From Mesorhizobium sp. ES1-1 (GTDB lineage Bacteria > Pseudomonadota > Alphaproteobacteria > Rhizobiales > Rhizobiaceae), in NCBI RefSeq assembly GCF_020164785.1, contig NZ_JAIUGX010000013.1, positions 1 to 64,000 on the forward strand: a stretch of 64,000 nt of DNA, read 5' to 3'. Of this stretch, positions 33,686 through 41,986 are shown piece by piece. The stretch's first letter is position 1; each line of letters opens with the position of its first letter. The notes under the pieces are model-generated. The model was not told the origin of the DNA, did not search any database, and saw nothing but the letters and a program-made list of their open reading frames with translations. The translations under genes were made by a program, and so were the position numbers.

Positions 33686-34096
33686 GTGACCAGCATTTCC
33701 CGTCGATCGATGATCCTGGCTGGCCTGTCGGCCACCGCTGTGGCGGCGCCGGCCGCGGCCGGGGTCGCGCCTGTGCCTTTGTCGCCCCTCCCAGGCCTTC
33801 TGGCGGCACACGCCGACGCCATGAACGAATATACCGGGGCAGATTTGGCCCTCGAGGAGGCCCGGCGCCACGGAGAGAAGGCCGCTATCGACGAGGCATG
33901 GGGCCTTGTCTACGAAATCGGCAAGGTGATGTTGGCGATAGAAGACGGGATCATCGACCATCCGCCGGCCGATATGGGCGAGGTCAGCTTGAAGGTCCGA
34001 TGGATGCTGGACACTCCGGCGTTCGATGGCGTCGAAGAGATCGTGGTGCGCTTCGCCCGGTCGTTGGTTCGCGGGACCTCATGCTCGCCATCCTGA
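33686..34096 (+). CDS. exported hypothetical protein with a Tat-like signal
   Basis: GTG at 33686, with GAGGAG upstream, opens a 136-residue protein beginning with a twin-Arg-like signal (SISRRSMILAGLSATAVAAPAAAG). The mature part is helical and acidic (LEEARRHGEKAAIDEAWGLVYEIGKVMLAIEDG). The pair of Arg with a hydrophobic core fits the Tat pathway, but it is short of the full consensus. No family is recognised; similar small exported proteins occur in Rhizobiales prophages. Confidence 0.6.
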   Translation: MTSISRRSMILAGLSATAVAAPAAAGVAPVPLSPLPGLLAAHADAMNEYTGADLALEEARRHGEKAAIDEAWGLVYEIGKVMLAIEDGIIDHPPADMGEVSLKVRWMLDTPAFDGVEEIVVRFARSLVRGTSCSPS

Positions 34097-34177
34097 ATTG
34101 ACTTGTTTTTCCCAATGGCTATCTAGGAAGCGGCGTGTTGGCTGAGATCTGCCAGCCTCCCGCTATGGGAGAGCAGA

Positions 34178-35254
34178 GTGACCTTGACAACTATTTACTT
34201 CGATGAGAGCGGCAATACTGGGACAGAATTGCTGGACGTGCAGCAGCCATACTTTACAACCGGCAGCACCGACATTCCGGAGGACGAGGCCGCCGATATC
34301 ATCAAGCGGTGCTTTCCGCGGCATAAAGGCCCGGAGCTCAAGTCCAAAGAAATCTTCAAGCGACGTCAAGGGCGTCAGGCATTCCTCGCTTTCGCGAAAG
34401 AGGTGGGCCAGCGACCCGAGCGCTTTGTCGCAACGAAAATCAACAAGCGCTTCACCGTTTTGTGCAAGATGGTTGACCATCTTGTCGAACCGCTATGGTA
34501 TGCAAAAGGATACGATTTCTACAAGGGTGACTATGCTGCGCGGTATGCAAACACTGCCTACTTTGCGTTTACAAATTTTCTGGACCAGGACGCGGTAACC
34601 GCGGTTCTAACCGCATTCAACGACTTTGCGCGGTTTCCTGAGGCCAACCTGCTAAATGCGCTTCGAACTACGCTGAAGAATGTTGAAATGAACGCGCATG
34701 AGGGTGCCAAGATCTTTTTGGAGCCCATGATAGAGGGAACTGCACGCCTCGACGGTACCGATCTCAAGTCGCTTGCGGATACAAACGATATTCATGTGAC
34801 CAGTCTCGTGTCGAGCATGGGCCATTGGCAAAGTCGCCATGGAGGGGCGTTCGCGGTCGTCCACGATGAGAGCATGCATTTTTTCTCGCGAAGCGAACGG
34901 TGGGCGGCGATGACCGATCCAAATCACCCGCCGCAAGTTATTCATGTCGGTGAGAAAACGCTCACGCTGCCAATCTCTGTCGTTTCAACAACGAGCGCAC
35001 TCAGTCACCAGTGTCCGTCGCTCCAGTTGTGTGACCTTGTGGCAGGCTTTGTTTCCCGTATTCACGCATCGTCAAACGCTGAATTTCAGGCTTTTGTGCC
35101 AGACGCTGTAAAGGCCGGTATAGGCGAGATGAGTATCTACCCCGTCGATGCAGGGAAAGGCATTGTCAACGGTCCTCCGTCTATTGCCGATGGACCTGAC
35201 GCCATTGATCGCATCAGGATGAGTATAGCTGCCACGGGCCGGCCGTTTAAGTGA
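34178..35254 (+). CDS. DUF3800 domain protein
   Basis: A 358-residue protein starting at GTG 34178 with GGAGAG upstream. TTIYFDESGNTG near the N-terminus is the DUF3800 signature; later acidic residues in VVHDESMHFFSR and SLQLCDLVAGFVSR complete the RNase H-like fold proposed for this family. DUF3800 genes are frequent in phage-defence islands and mobile elements; a nuclease activity is suggested for the family but not shown. It is a single gene here. Confidence 0.8.
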   Translation: MTLTTIYFDESGNTGTELLDVQQPYFTTGSTDIPEDEAADIIKRCFPRHKGPELKSKEIFKRRQGRQAFLAFAKEVGQRPERFVATKINKRFTVLCKMVDHLVEPLWYAKGYDFYKGDYAARYANTAYFAFTNFLDQDAVTAVLTAFNDFARFPEANLLNALRTTLKNVEMNAHEGAKIFLEPMIEGTARLDGTDLKSLADTNDIHVTSLVSSMGHWQSRHGGAFAVVHDESMHFFSRSERWAAMTDPNHPPQVIHVGEKTLTLPISVVSTTSALSHQCPSLQLCDLVAGFVSRIHASSNAEFQAFVPDAVKAGIGEMSIYPVDAGKGIVNGPPSIADGPDAIDRIRMSIAATGRPFK

Positions 35255-35302
35255 TCGACCAGCCTACCAGGTGCAAATCGGGGCAGGCTACCTTGCTTCC
35301 GA

Positions 35303-37423
35303 TTAAGGTACCACGCCGAAGTCGGTGTGTGCGCGCCGCATCTGCGCATCGACGGCGCTGACGGCGGCCGACGCCGCCGCGCCGATCTGGCGAAGCGTGG
35401 CCAAAAGGGCGTTCGCCTTGGCTGCGGCCTCGTCAATCGATGAGGGGTCTATCTTGGGCGCGGCCGTGGTCGAATTGACCTTGTCCATCCCGTCCAAGAT
35501 GGGCTGCATCGGGTCAGGGGGGTTGAGCATGCTTGCGATGCCGCCCGGGCGCTGCGGAGACACGAACATCTTGCCGTAGAGACTGTCGTCGCGCTCGTGC
35601 TCCTGGAAATGGGTCGGCCTGCCACTGCCCAAGCCAAGCATGCGACGTAGACCTTGGCGCGCGAGCTTCTGGTTGTTCACCTGCTCATCGAACGTGCCGC
35701 CCGGAGTGTCGCCGAGGCCGTTGACCAGCATCGCCCATAGGCCGGTCGTTCCGGTGAGGCCAAGTGCGGAAAGCCATCCAGCGCCGCCACCCGCAGGCGA
35801 GCCCCCGGCGCCTGGCACGCCACCGCGCTGTGCGACTGCCGCCGCCGTGAGCGCCGCTGCTGCCTCGTTGAGGGCAGGGCCGGCCGTGGCGAGGGCGTAG
35901 ATACCAGTCGTCACCTTCCAAGCCCCGAATGCCGCGATAGCTGCACCTGCGATGCCCGCCCCGCCAATGACAGCCGGGTCCCCCTCGCGTACCTTCTTCG
36001 TGAAGGCGTTGATGTAGTCGGCGAACCGGTTTAGCCCGGCGCCGATCGACTCCATCGGCAGGACCGCGTCAGACAGGTTGGCCAGGCTATCTTTGAAGCC
36101 GGAATACGCTGCGAATGGGTTGACGTTCTGGACGTCGTCGGCGGCCGACAGGCCGGCCGCGTTCGGCACCCGCTTGTCGAGATACCGAAACACCTGCTGC
36201 TTGTTGAGGATGGCTCCGATCACCTCGTCGCTCGACAGGCGGTTGGATGAGAGCTCGCCGACTACCCGGGCAAGCTCAATCTTGTCTTGCGTGTTGACGC
36301 CTTTCTTCTCGAGCTGTGGCAGGAGCACATCGTAGATCCACTTGATCGGATTGGTACCGAACTCGTCCTGGCCGAGTAGCTTGCCGTCCTCGCTGCGCAG
36401 TCCGTAGCGCTCTTGGGCGCCGAGCGCCTTTTTCGAGGCCCGTCCGACAACGAACTGATCGAATCCGGCGCGGATGGTGTTGCCAGCGTTTGATCCGCCT
36501 ACCTCAGAAATCATCATCGGCAGATAGATCGACATGAATTCGTCGGATCCAACCTTGCCGCCCGTCCGGCTGTATTTGACCGCCTGATAGTAGCCCTCGG
36601 GATCAAGGTCTTTCCCCAGGATCTGCTGCATCTTGACGAAGCCGTTGAGCATCGAGGTGTAGCGATCCGGGTCGAGCCGCTCGAGGAGATCCATCGACTT
36701 GGCAAAGGCGCGAATGCCTTGTGCGCCGGCGCCGCTTCCGAAAGCTGTGTCGAGAATGAGCTGCGCGCGCGCGTTGGCGTCGGACACTTTCAGAGCGGCG
36801 TCAACGCTCGGCATTGACAGCGTCGTTTCCTTCAACATGCCGAGCACATCGGCCAGTGCCAGGCGGTACTTTCCCGAAAGCTCCTCCGCCCGGGTAGTGA
36901 TCTGCGTTTGCTCGGATCCGGAAAGGCCAGAGAACTTCGCCTCGGCTCGCACGCGTTGCGCTTCGGACGCTGCGTTCAGCGCCTCGCGGCCCCACGTGCC
37001 GGCCATGTAGGCGCCGGTGTAGCCGCCGGCCATGACATAGGCTGGGCGTAGGGCGCCTTTCAGCGCGCGGCCGATCCGAAGCGCTTCCTTCTCCGTTTGA
37101 CGCATGCTCGACCGCACGGCCGCCATCTCGCCGAGCGTTGCTGTCTTCCAAGCGGAGATCTCAGATTTCTTCAGCGCGGCGGCCAGGCCGCGGCCGGCAA
37201 TGTCTTTCAGAAGGCTGTTCCACGACCGGCGGACGACTTCAATCTCTCTGGCGCCAGCCGCCATCTTGTGAAGCTGGCGTTCAAAGCTCTGCCCCCACGG
37301 TGCCGAGGACAGGCGCTTGGCCGTCCTCTCGATCGAGGCCATTGAGCCTTCGACCTTCTTGGCCTCGCCGAGACCCATGGCCTCGACCACCAGCTGCAGA
37401 CGACCAACGAGAGTACGTGCCAT
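35303..37423 (-). CDS. orphan phage tail tape-measure-like protein
   Basis: A 706-residue protein. The start is the ATG at 37423 (MARTLVGRLQLVVEAMG) with GGAG 8 bases upstream. It is long and helical, rich in Ala, Gly and Ser, with a conserved-looking central region (SGKYRLALADVLGMLKETTLSMPS and KVGSDEFMSIYLPMMISEVGGSN) and a hydrophobic stretch near residues 500-545, as in tape-measure proteins that set tail length and form the DNA channel. No other tail genes are present, so it may interfere with or modify helper-phage tails, or be a prophage relic. Intact length argues against simple decay. Confidence 0.6.
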   Translation of the reverse strand: MARTLVGRLQLVVEAMGLGEAKKVEGSMASIERTAKRLSSAPWGQSFERQLHKMAAGAREIEVVRRSWNSLLKDIAGRGLAAALKKSEISAWKTATLGEMAAVRSSMRQTEKEALRIGRALKGALRPAYVMAGGYTGAYMAGTWGREALNAASEAQRVRAEAKFSGLSGSEQTQITTRAEELSGKYRLALADVLGMLKETTLSMPSVDAALKVSDANARAQLILDTAFGSGAGAQGIRAFAKSMDLLERLDPDRYTSMLNGFVKMQQILGKDLDPEGYYQAVKYSRTGGKVGSDEFMSIYLPMMISEVGGSNAGNTIRAGFDQFVVGRASKKALGAQERYGLRSEDGKLLGQDEFGTNPIKWIYDVLLPQLEKKGVNTQDKIELARVVGELSSNRLSSDEVIGAILNKQQVFRYLDKRVPNAAGLSAADDVQNVNPFAAYSGFKDSLANLSDAVLPMESIGAGLNRFADYINAFTKKVREGDPAVIGGAGIAGAAIAAFGAWKVTTGIYALATAGPALNEAAAALTAAAVAQRGGVPGAGGSPAGGGAGWLSALGLTGTTGLWAMLVNGLGDTPGGTFDEQVNNQKLARQGLRRMLGLGSGRPTHFQEHERDDSLYGKMFVSPQRPGGIASMLNPPDPMQPILDGMDKVNSTTAAPKIDPSSIDEAAAKANALLATLRQIGAAASAAVSAVDAQMRRAHTDFGVVP

Positions 37424-37472
37424 TTTCAACGCTCCGGAACTCGAAACAAACCGAACTACATGCTATCAACAA

Positions 37473-37504
37473 TTGTCCCAATTTTCACTCAATATGCGGG
37501 ACAA
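37473..37504. promoter_or_regulatory. TTGTCCC / GGGACAA inverted repeat between divergent genes
   Basis: TTGTCCC (37473-37479) and GGGACAA (37498-37504) are perfect inverted copies 18 bases apart, placed between the tape-measure-like gene (minus) and the DNA-binding-like gene starting at 37529. It is a likely operator for the divergent pair. Confidence 0.4.
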
Positions 37505-37528
37505 AAGTACCAATCAGGGAGTTTGATT

Positions 37529-38134
37529 GTGGCCGGACGTATGAGCTTCGCCAGCAGGATCAAAGAACGCAGGAAGGCGCGCCAGGGTGGCACCTCCAAG
37601 GCGGCGGATGAGCCAATTCCTACTCGTCGTCAGGTCGACGCGCCTCCCATCGAGCCGTCAATGCAGCAGCTCGCTGGCGGTCCAATCGAGTACCGGCACT
37701 ATCACGATGCCCCAGCCGCCAAACCGCTTGGAAAAGGAAAGCGAGTCCACACCGATCGGTATCAGGTCCCGCGGGCCATCTTGAGCTGGTCAAACGCGAA
37801 GTGCGCGCTCGTCGGATACCTTACCGGCAGGGGCTACACGTCGCGGGAGATAGAGAGAATCCTGAACGATGGGACAAGCAAAGACACTGTGCGCGGACAG
37901 TGGCGGCGGTGGGGCCTTCCGCTGCCCGAGCAAAACGGGCAGCGTGTGGCCGTCATGCCAGTGGCGCTTGCGTCAGGCCCCCGAAATAAGCTTTCCCAGC
38001 GCGCCAAAAAGGTCGGCATCGCGCCTGACGAGTTCCTTCGCAGGATCATCGTATGTGTGCTGGATGACGATCTCTACCAAGCTGTAGTCGACGATCGTTT
38101 CGATCCGAAGCCGAAGAAGGCGCCTGCTGGTTAA
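37529..38134 (+). CDS. hypothetical protein with GcrA-like helix-turn-helix segment
   Basis: GTG at 37529 with GGGAG 7 bases upstream gives 201 residues; ATG at 37541 is an alternative. The N-terminal third is basic and disordered. The middle (ALVGYLTGRGYTSREIERILNDGTSKDTVRGQWRRWGLP) resembles the helix-turn-helix of GcrA-like DNA-binding proteins. The C-terminus is helical (LSQRAKKVGIAPDEFLRRIIVCVLDDDLY). Its place opposite the tape-measure gene with an operator between suggests a regulator of that gene. Confidence 0.5.
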   Translation: MAGRMSFASRIKERRKARQGGTSKAADEPIPTRRQVDAPPIEPSMQQLAGGPIEYRHYHDAPAAKPLGKGKRVHTDRYQVPRAILSWSNAKCALVGYLTGRGYTSREIERILNDGTSKDTVRGQWRRWGLPLPEQNGQRVAVMPVALASGPRNKLSQRAKKVGIAPDEFLRRIIVCVLDDDLYQAVVDDRFDPKPKKAPAG

Positions 38135-38345
38135 GGCCGCGCCCCAATTGGTTGCTTGCCTTATCCCCGCCAACGGGCTGCGTCCCCACTACGATGATGG
38201 CCGATATAAAGGTCGCCGCCGGCGCCACCACGGTGCATGTCGAGCCTCGCGTGAGTGTTGCGTCTTTAGCTGCGCGGCCGCAGTCGTGACCAGGCGTCGT
38301 TCAACGAGTTTGTCCTGCGACACCGCTGGGCTTTAGAGTGCACCT

Positions 38346-38879
38346 TCACGGCTCGTTCCCGAACTCCTTATGGTCTACATCGCCAAGCAGACCTTTGGCT
38401 TCTTCCGCGATGTCGAGAAGGATGTCGCGACAGATTGCCTGAAGGTGGCGCTGGTCATGATCCGTTAGAGATGGAACGGCAATTCGTGCCCGATGTGGGA
38501 TGCCCTCCACAGCCGCTCGCACTGCGGAGGCAAAGATTGTCCATGGTTCTTTCAGCTCGTCATGAGTGATTGTTTCGAGTTGTAGCTTGGCAAGCTCGGC
38601 TTGCTTGATCTGGTTGGTGACCCGCAGCGTCTTCAGACGCTCCTCCGACAGGGTGCCATTGGTCGGGCTCGACGCGGCCCGCTCCCGCAGCGCCTCGCAA
38701 TACCGCCGGCTGGACTCGAGCAGACGATATCTCCCGCGCTCAGCGCGAACGACTACGCCCCTTTGCACCCACGTATCAATGGACCTTCCGCTCATGCCGA
38801 GAAAGCCGGCGAGTTCGGACTTCGAACAAGTATCGGGAAAGCGGGGCAGCGGGGCTGCCGAGATCGCACTTGATGCCAC
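38346..38879 (-). CDS. phage terminase small subunit-like protein (Nu1 family)
   Basis: GTG at 38879 with GGAG upstream opens a 177-residue protein. The N-terminal winged helix (CSKSELAGFLGMSGRSIDTWVQRGVVV) resembles Nu1/MerR-type DNA-recognition domains, and the helical middle and end (RLKTLRVTNQIKQAELAKLQLE, FASAVRAAVEGIPHRARIAVPSLTDHD) match phage small terminases. It recognises the packaging site and recruits a large subunit. No large subunit gene is present in the window. An orphan terS is a hallmark of satellites that redirect helper-phage packaging. Confidence 0.75.
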   Translation of the reverse strand: MASSAISAAPLPRFPDTCSKSELAGFLGMSGRSIDTWVQRGVVVRAERGRYRLLESSRRYCEALRERAASSPTNGTLSEERLKTLRVTNQIKQAELAKLQLETITHDELKEPWTIFASAVRAAVEGIPHRARIAVPSLTDHDQRHLQAICRDILLDIAEEAKGLLGDVDHKEFGNEP

Positions 38880-39356
38880 GGAACAACTCCAAACACGGGC
38901 GCCAGATACCCTTGAATCACTTCACGGAATCGTCGTCAACGCGCCTTGCACTTCACGAAGCACGAAGGCCCCGGTTGAAAGATAAGGTCGGCGAATATCC
39001 GAGGGGCTGCGCTCCGCTCCGCCTGCCCCCCTCATACGGTCCCTAGACGTGTTTTGCTGAGCTCGAGCGCGGGCAGGCGAGGGCGTGCGTGAGGGCCGCG
39101 CATGTGGGCCGAGGGCGCGGGCGGGCAGCGTGGGGCGTGGCCTGGTGTGGCGCTATGACAGCGCGTGGGCAAGGGCATGTGCTGCAGGGTGAGCGCGCAT
39201 CAAGCGCGCGTGCTCGCACATGGTGGGCAGGGTGTGGGCATGCCAAGCAGCGCGCGGGGCAAGGAGCGGCTGGCCGGCGGTCATCGCCAGAGTGCGCTAT
39301 TGCGCGCGTACCGGGTCTGTTGCACTTCTATCACCGAGGCGGTTGTGGGGATCAGC
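38880..39356. other. intergenic region with a strongly G-rich, skewed segment
   Basis: No convincing gene. From about 39060 to 39290 the plus strand is packed with GTGGGC, GCGGGC and GTGTGGG-like words and has very few C runs, giving a marked G-over-C skew unlike the surrounding coding sequence. Frames through it on either strand give low-complexity Arg/Gly/His/Ala-rich peptides. It could be a packaging site, an untranslated RNA or simple-sequence drift. Confidence 0.4.
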
Positions 39357-39758
39357 ATGTTGAAGGCAGTATTCGCGTGTGTGTTTGCAGGCGTGCTCTC
39401 GGGGTGCGTTGCTCAACCAGTCTTCTCGGTTGATGGTATGCCCTACGCTGGCTCCAACGGCGGGATGCTGAAGATGAAGCGTTTGGGCGAGGCGGGCCTC
39501 ATCCCGGTTTCGATCTCATGCAGAATGCCTCGATCAGGCCCTGCCGCAAAGTCGCCGACCGGCTATTTGGTTACGCATCGTTGGGCGAAGGCGCCCACGC
39601 CGTATCCGGATTGGACCGCTATAGTTGGCGACTCTCCTTTAAGTCAGGCGCACCGGGCGTCGGTGAAGGCAAAAGGATACCGCTTGGTAGCTCAGGACAG
39701 CTATTACCAAACGGTGGCTCACCAACGGGTTCGCTGCGAGCTGTGGCGGAAGGAGTGA
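39357..39758 (+). CDS. putative lipoprotein
   Basis: A 133-residue protein from the ATG at 39357 with a signal peptide and lipobox (MLKAVFACVFAGVLSGCVAQP; Cys at residue 17). The mature part has two further Cys (ISCRMPRSG and RVRCELW) and no recognisable domain. A longer frame from 39165 runs through the G-rich skewed segment and is rejected. Island lipoproteins can include superinfection-exclusion factors; this role is only a possibility. Confidence 0.6.
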   Translation: MLKAVFACVFAGVLSGCVAQPVFSVDGMPYAGSNGGMLKMKRLGEAGLIPVSISCRMPRSGPAAKSPTGYLVTHRWAKAPTPYPDWTAIVGDSPLSQAHRASVKAKGYRLVAQDSYYQTVAHQRVRCELWRKE

Positions 39759-39801
39759 ACTAGCAACTATCTGATTTAACAAGATTTTTCGCGCTTTTTG
39801 C

Positions 39802-39877
39802 TTGCACAAAACAGCCATTTGTGCGACTATTTCCATGCAAAACGGCCCTGCCAAGAGCGCCAACTCTAGGCAGGGCC
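39802..39877 (+). promoter_or_regulatory. promoter, operator and leader hairpin ahead of the DUF932 gene
   Basis: TTGCAC (39802-39807) and GACTAT (39825-39830) are 17 bases apart. A perfect dyad GCACAAA-N7-TTTGTGC (39804-39824) fills the spacer. Downstream, GGCCCTGCC (39844-39852) and GGCAGGGCC (39869-39877) form a 9-bp stem that is extended inside by GAG/CTC pairing, in the transcribed leader before the ATG at 39911. The elements are seen; repression and attenuation are inferred. Confidence 0.55.
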
Positions 39878-39910
39878 TCACCGAAACGAAGTTCATGGAA
39901 GGAACATCGC

Positions 39911-40861
39911 ATGGCTGTCTCAGCCCATACCCTTTTTGCATCTGAAAATCACCCGGTTTTCGCATCGCGCACGGATTTCGCGCGCGTTGGAGCTCAGCGG
40001 TTCGCCGGCCAAGCCACCGCACGTTTCGACACCGGCCGCGCCTTGACCGAGGATGAGCTGCGCGCGCGTGCGCCGTCGGTCTTTGCACTCGCCGCGCACG
40101 AAAGCCGCTCCGAACGTTTCCAGCCAATCCCGACGATTGAGATCGTGCGGGCGCTGGCAAAGGAAGGCTTTCACGTCGTAGGCGCAAAGCAGTCCGGCAC
40201 GCGCGACGAGACGCGGCGCGACTTCACTAAGCACCTGCTGCGCCTGCGCCGGCTGGACAATGCGACCGCCTATTCGGTCGGCGACACGGTTTGCGAAATC
40301 CTGCTCAAGAACGCGAACGACGGCTCAAGCGCTTACGATCTGATGGCAGGCCTTTTCCGCATTCGTTGCCTCAATTCGATGGTGTCGCAAACGGCAACGC
40401 TTGACTCGCTCAAGGTGCGCCATTCCGGCGACGTCGCGGGCAAGGTGATCGAGGGCACCTATACCGTTCTCGACGCGGCACAGAAAACGCTTGCCGCGCC
40501 TCAAGACTGGTCGACCGTGCGGCTCAACAATGACGAGTCCGCAATCCTGGCCGAAGCGGCGCACCTGCTGCGCTTTGCCGACGCCGAGGGCAACATTGAA
40601 ACGCCGATCAAGCCGGCACAGCTCCTCATTCCTCGCCGCTACGATGACCGCTCGCCCGATCTGTGGACGCAATTCAATGTCGTGCAGGAGAACGTCATCC
40701 GTGGCGGTCTGCGCGGTGTCGGTCGCGACGCCAACAATCGTCGGCGGCGCGTCACCACGCGCGAAGTCAACGGGATCGATCAAGACGTGAAGCTGAACAA
40801 GGCTTTGTGGCTGATTGGCGCCAAGATGGCCGAGCTCAAGGGAATTCGCGCGGCGGCATGA
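39911..40861 (+). CDS. DUF932 phage/plasmid-like protein
   Basis: A 316-residue protein from the ATG at 39911 (GAAGGA upstream). The features FQPIPTIEIVRALAKEGFHVVGAKQSGTRDETRRDFTKHLLRLRR, then LLKNANDGSSAYDLMAGLFRIRCLNSMV and GKVIEGTYTVLDAA, match DUF932 (phage/plasmid-like) proteins. These are found in plasmids, ICEs and phages of many proteobacteria with unknown function. It begins a three-gene operon with its own promoter, operator and leader hairpin. Confidence 0.75.
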   Translation: MAVSAHTLFASENHPVFASRTDFARVGAQRFAGQATARFDTGRALTEDELRARAPSVFALAAHESRSERFQPIPTIEIVRALAKEGFHVVGAKQSGTRDETRRDFTKHLLRLRRLDNATAYSVGDTVCEILLKNANDGSSAYDLMAGLFRIRCLNSMVSQTATLDSLKVRHSGDVAGKVIEGTYTVLDAAQKTLAAPQDWSTVRLNNDESAILAEAAHLLRFADAEGNIETPIKPAQLLIPRRYDDRSPDLWTQFNVVQENVIRGGLRGVGRDANNRRRRVTTREVNGIDQDVKLNKALWLIGAKMAELKGIRAAA

Positions 40862-40968
40862 TCCGAGAGATCGCCCGCGCTGGCGTCGAAGCGTTCGTGA
40901 TTGCCGCCGTGGTGGCGGCAATCACCCTCCTCGCAATCGCAGCCGCCCCCGTGCCGCTGCCTGTCTGA
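40858..40968 (+). CDS. 36-residue single-segment membrane peptide
   Basis: The ATG at 40858 overlaps the DUF932 stop by 4 bases. The peptide is one hydrophobic helix (AFVIAAVVAAITLLAIAAA) with a short charged N-terminus. It is 11 bases before the next gene. The overlap and membrane character support it; its small size keeps confidence moderate. Such peptides in mobile elements can be holin-like, toxic or regulatory. Confidence 0.5.
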   Translation: MIREIARAGVEAFVIAAVVAAITLLAIAAAPVPLPV

Positions 40969-40979
40969 AAGGATTTCCA

Positions 40980-41474
40980 ATGCTCAACCCTGTGAAGCAC
41001 AAGCCAATGAAGTACGAAAGCAAATGGTATGTCGCCGCGCGCACCGCCCACGCGCGCTACATGTCAAAGCCAATGCGGTCGACGGCCAAGCCTGGCCCGG
41101 AGGCCGATTCCAAAGCGCTGGAATACGCGCTTTGGCTCCTCAAGCGCGATGGTGTCGACATTGAAGCGCTCGCCGACGCCGCGCGCACCGCCCACAATCT
41201 GCAATTCCCGCCGACAAAGCACCGCGAGCGCGGCAGGATGTGGGAGACGCCGCACGCGAGCGCAATTCCCGCTGATATGGCCTGGTCGACCCGCATTGCC
41301 TGGGATTTCTGCGCCGCCGGCCGGCGGCCGCGCTTTGTGCACTTCAAATTCTACACGCCGGAATCGAAGGGTTGGCGGCGTGGCGCCGCTCATACCTACA
41401 CCGTTTTTCACACAATCGAGCTGCCGCATTGGGCGTTCGATGCCGGCGACGCCGGCGAGGAAATTGCTCAGTAG
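40980..41474 (+). CDS. hypothetical protein, 164 residues
   Basis: The ATG at 40980 follows AAAGGA. The product is soluble and basic at the N-terminus (MLNPVKHKPMKYESKWYVAARTAHARYMSKPM), with a middle helical part and an aromatic C-terminal part (FVHFKFYTPESKGWRRGAAHTYTVFHTIELPHW). No family is recognised. It is the third gene of the DUF932 operon. Confidence 0.6.
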   Translation: MLNPVKHKPMKYESKWYVAARTAHARYMSKPMRSTAKPGPEADSKALEYALWLLKRDGVDIEALADAARTAHNLQFPPTKHRERGRMWETPHASAIPADMAWSTRIAWDFCAAGRRPRFVHFKFYTPESKGWRRGAAHTYTVFHTIELPHWAFDAGDAGEEIAQ

Positions 41475-41557
41475 AACGACACGGAGGCCGATGGCGATGA
41501 CGAGGACTAAATCTGATTGAATCAGTTCTAGGCATCGCTAGTGGCAACGCGTTCAGA

Positions 41558-41863
41558 TCAATCGCACGTGCTTCCGTTGCAGGTATTCCCAACATTCGAG
41601 TGAAAGCAGGGGCCAACGCTTCGCAATGTCCCATTAGCACATTCGAACTGAGTACAACCGCTCCCGACGCAATTTCTATAGCATTCAATCCCGTCTGGCG
41701 TCTTACCGCATGAAGCTCCGACTGATTGAAGCAGACTCTGCGGCTTGTGGGGCTTTACCACGGAGAACGAAACTGGCTGACTTGTGGGATGTGTTCCCGC
41801 ACTGAGTGAAGAGATTGTACAGACCATAGAAGCGACAGAAATCATGACAAGGCGAGCAAGCAT
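41558..41863 (-). CDS. small secreted cysteine-rich protein
   Basis: A 101-residue protein with a signal peptide (MLARLVMISVASMVCTISSLSAG) and a mature C-terminal half containing eight Cys within about 50 residues (from CGKTPDGIECYRNC to CNGSTCD), enough for four disulfides. The ATG at 41863 has an excellent GGGAGGTGG site, which makes the gene credible despite the lack of homology I can name. It is divergent from the HerA-CapV-CD-NTase operon and shares its control region. A secreted effector, inhibitor or toxin is possible. Confidence 0.6.
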   Translation of the reverse strand: MLARLVMISVASMVCTISSLSAGTHPTSQPVSFSVVKPHKPQSLLQSVGASCGKTPDGIECYRNCVGSGCTQFECANGTLRSVGPCFHSNVGNTCNGSTCD

Positions 41864-41926
41864 TTCCACCTCCCTGATGTAATGCCCGTTAGCATCACCT
41901 AATGTGCAGACAGCCGCAATGCCGGG

Positions 41927-41941
41927 GTCATGAACCATGAC
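41927..41941. promoter_or_regulatory. GTCATG-AAC-CATGAC palindrome upstream of the HerA-CBASS operon
   Basis: A perfect 6-bp dyad with a 3-base centre lies 46 bases before the chosen HerA-like start and 64 bases from the divergent Cys-rich gene. It is a candidate operator for either promoter. No regulator gene is adjacent. Confidence 0.35.
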
Positions 41942-41986
41942 ATCGCTCGCGAATTCGTGATCAAGAAACGGAGGATGAGGTTAGTT

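Noticed and set aside
39165..39356. N-terminal extension of the lipoprotein gene through the G-rich segment
   Set aside because: The extension is low-complexity Arg/Gly/Ala/Cys sequence, while the ATG at 39357 starts a clean signal peptide with lipobox.
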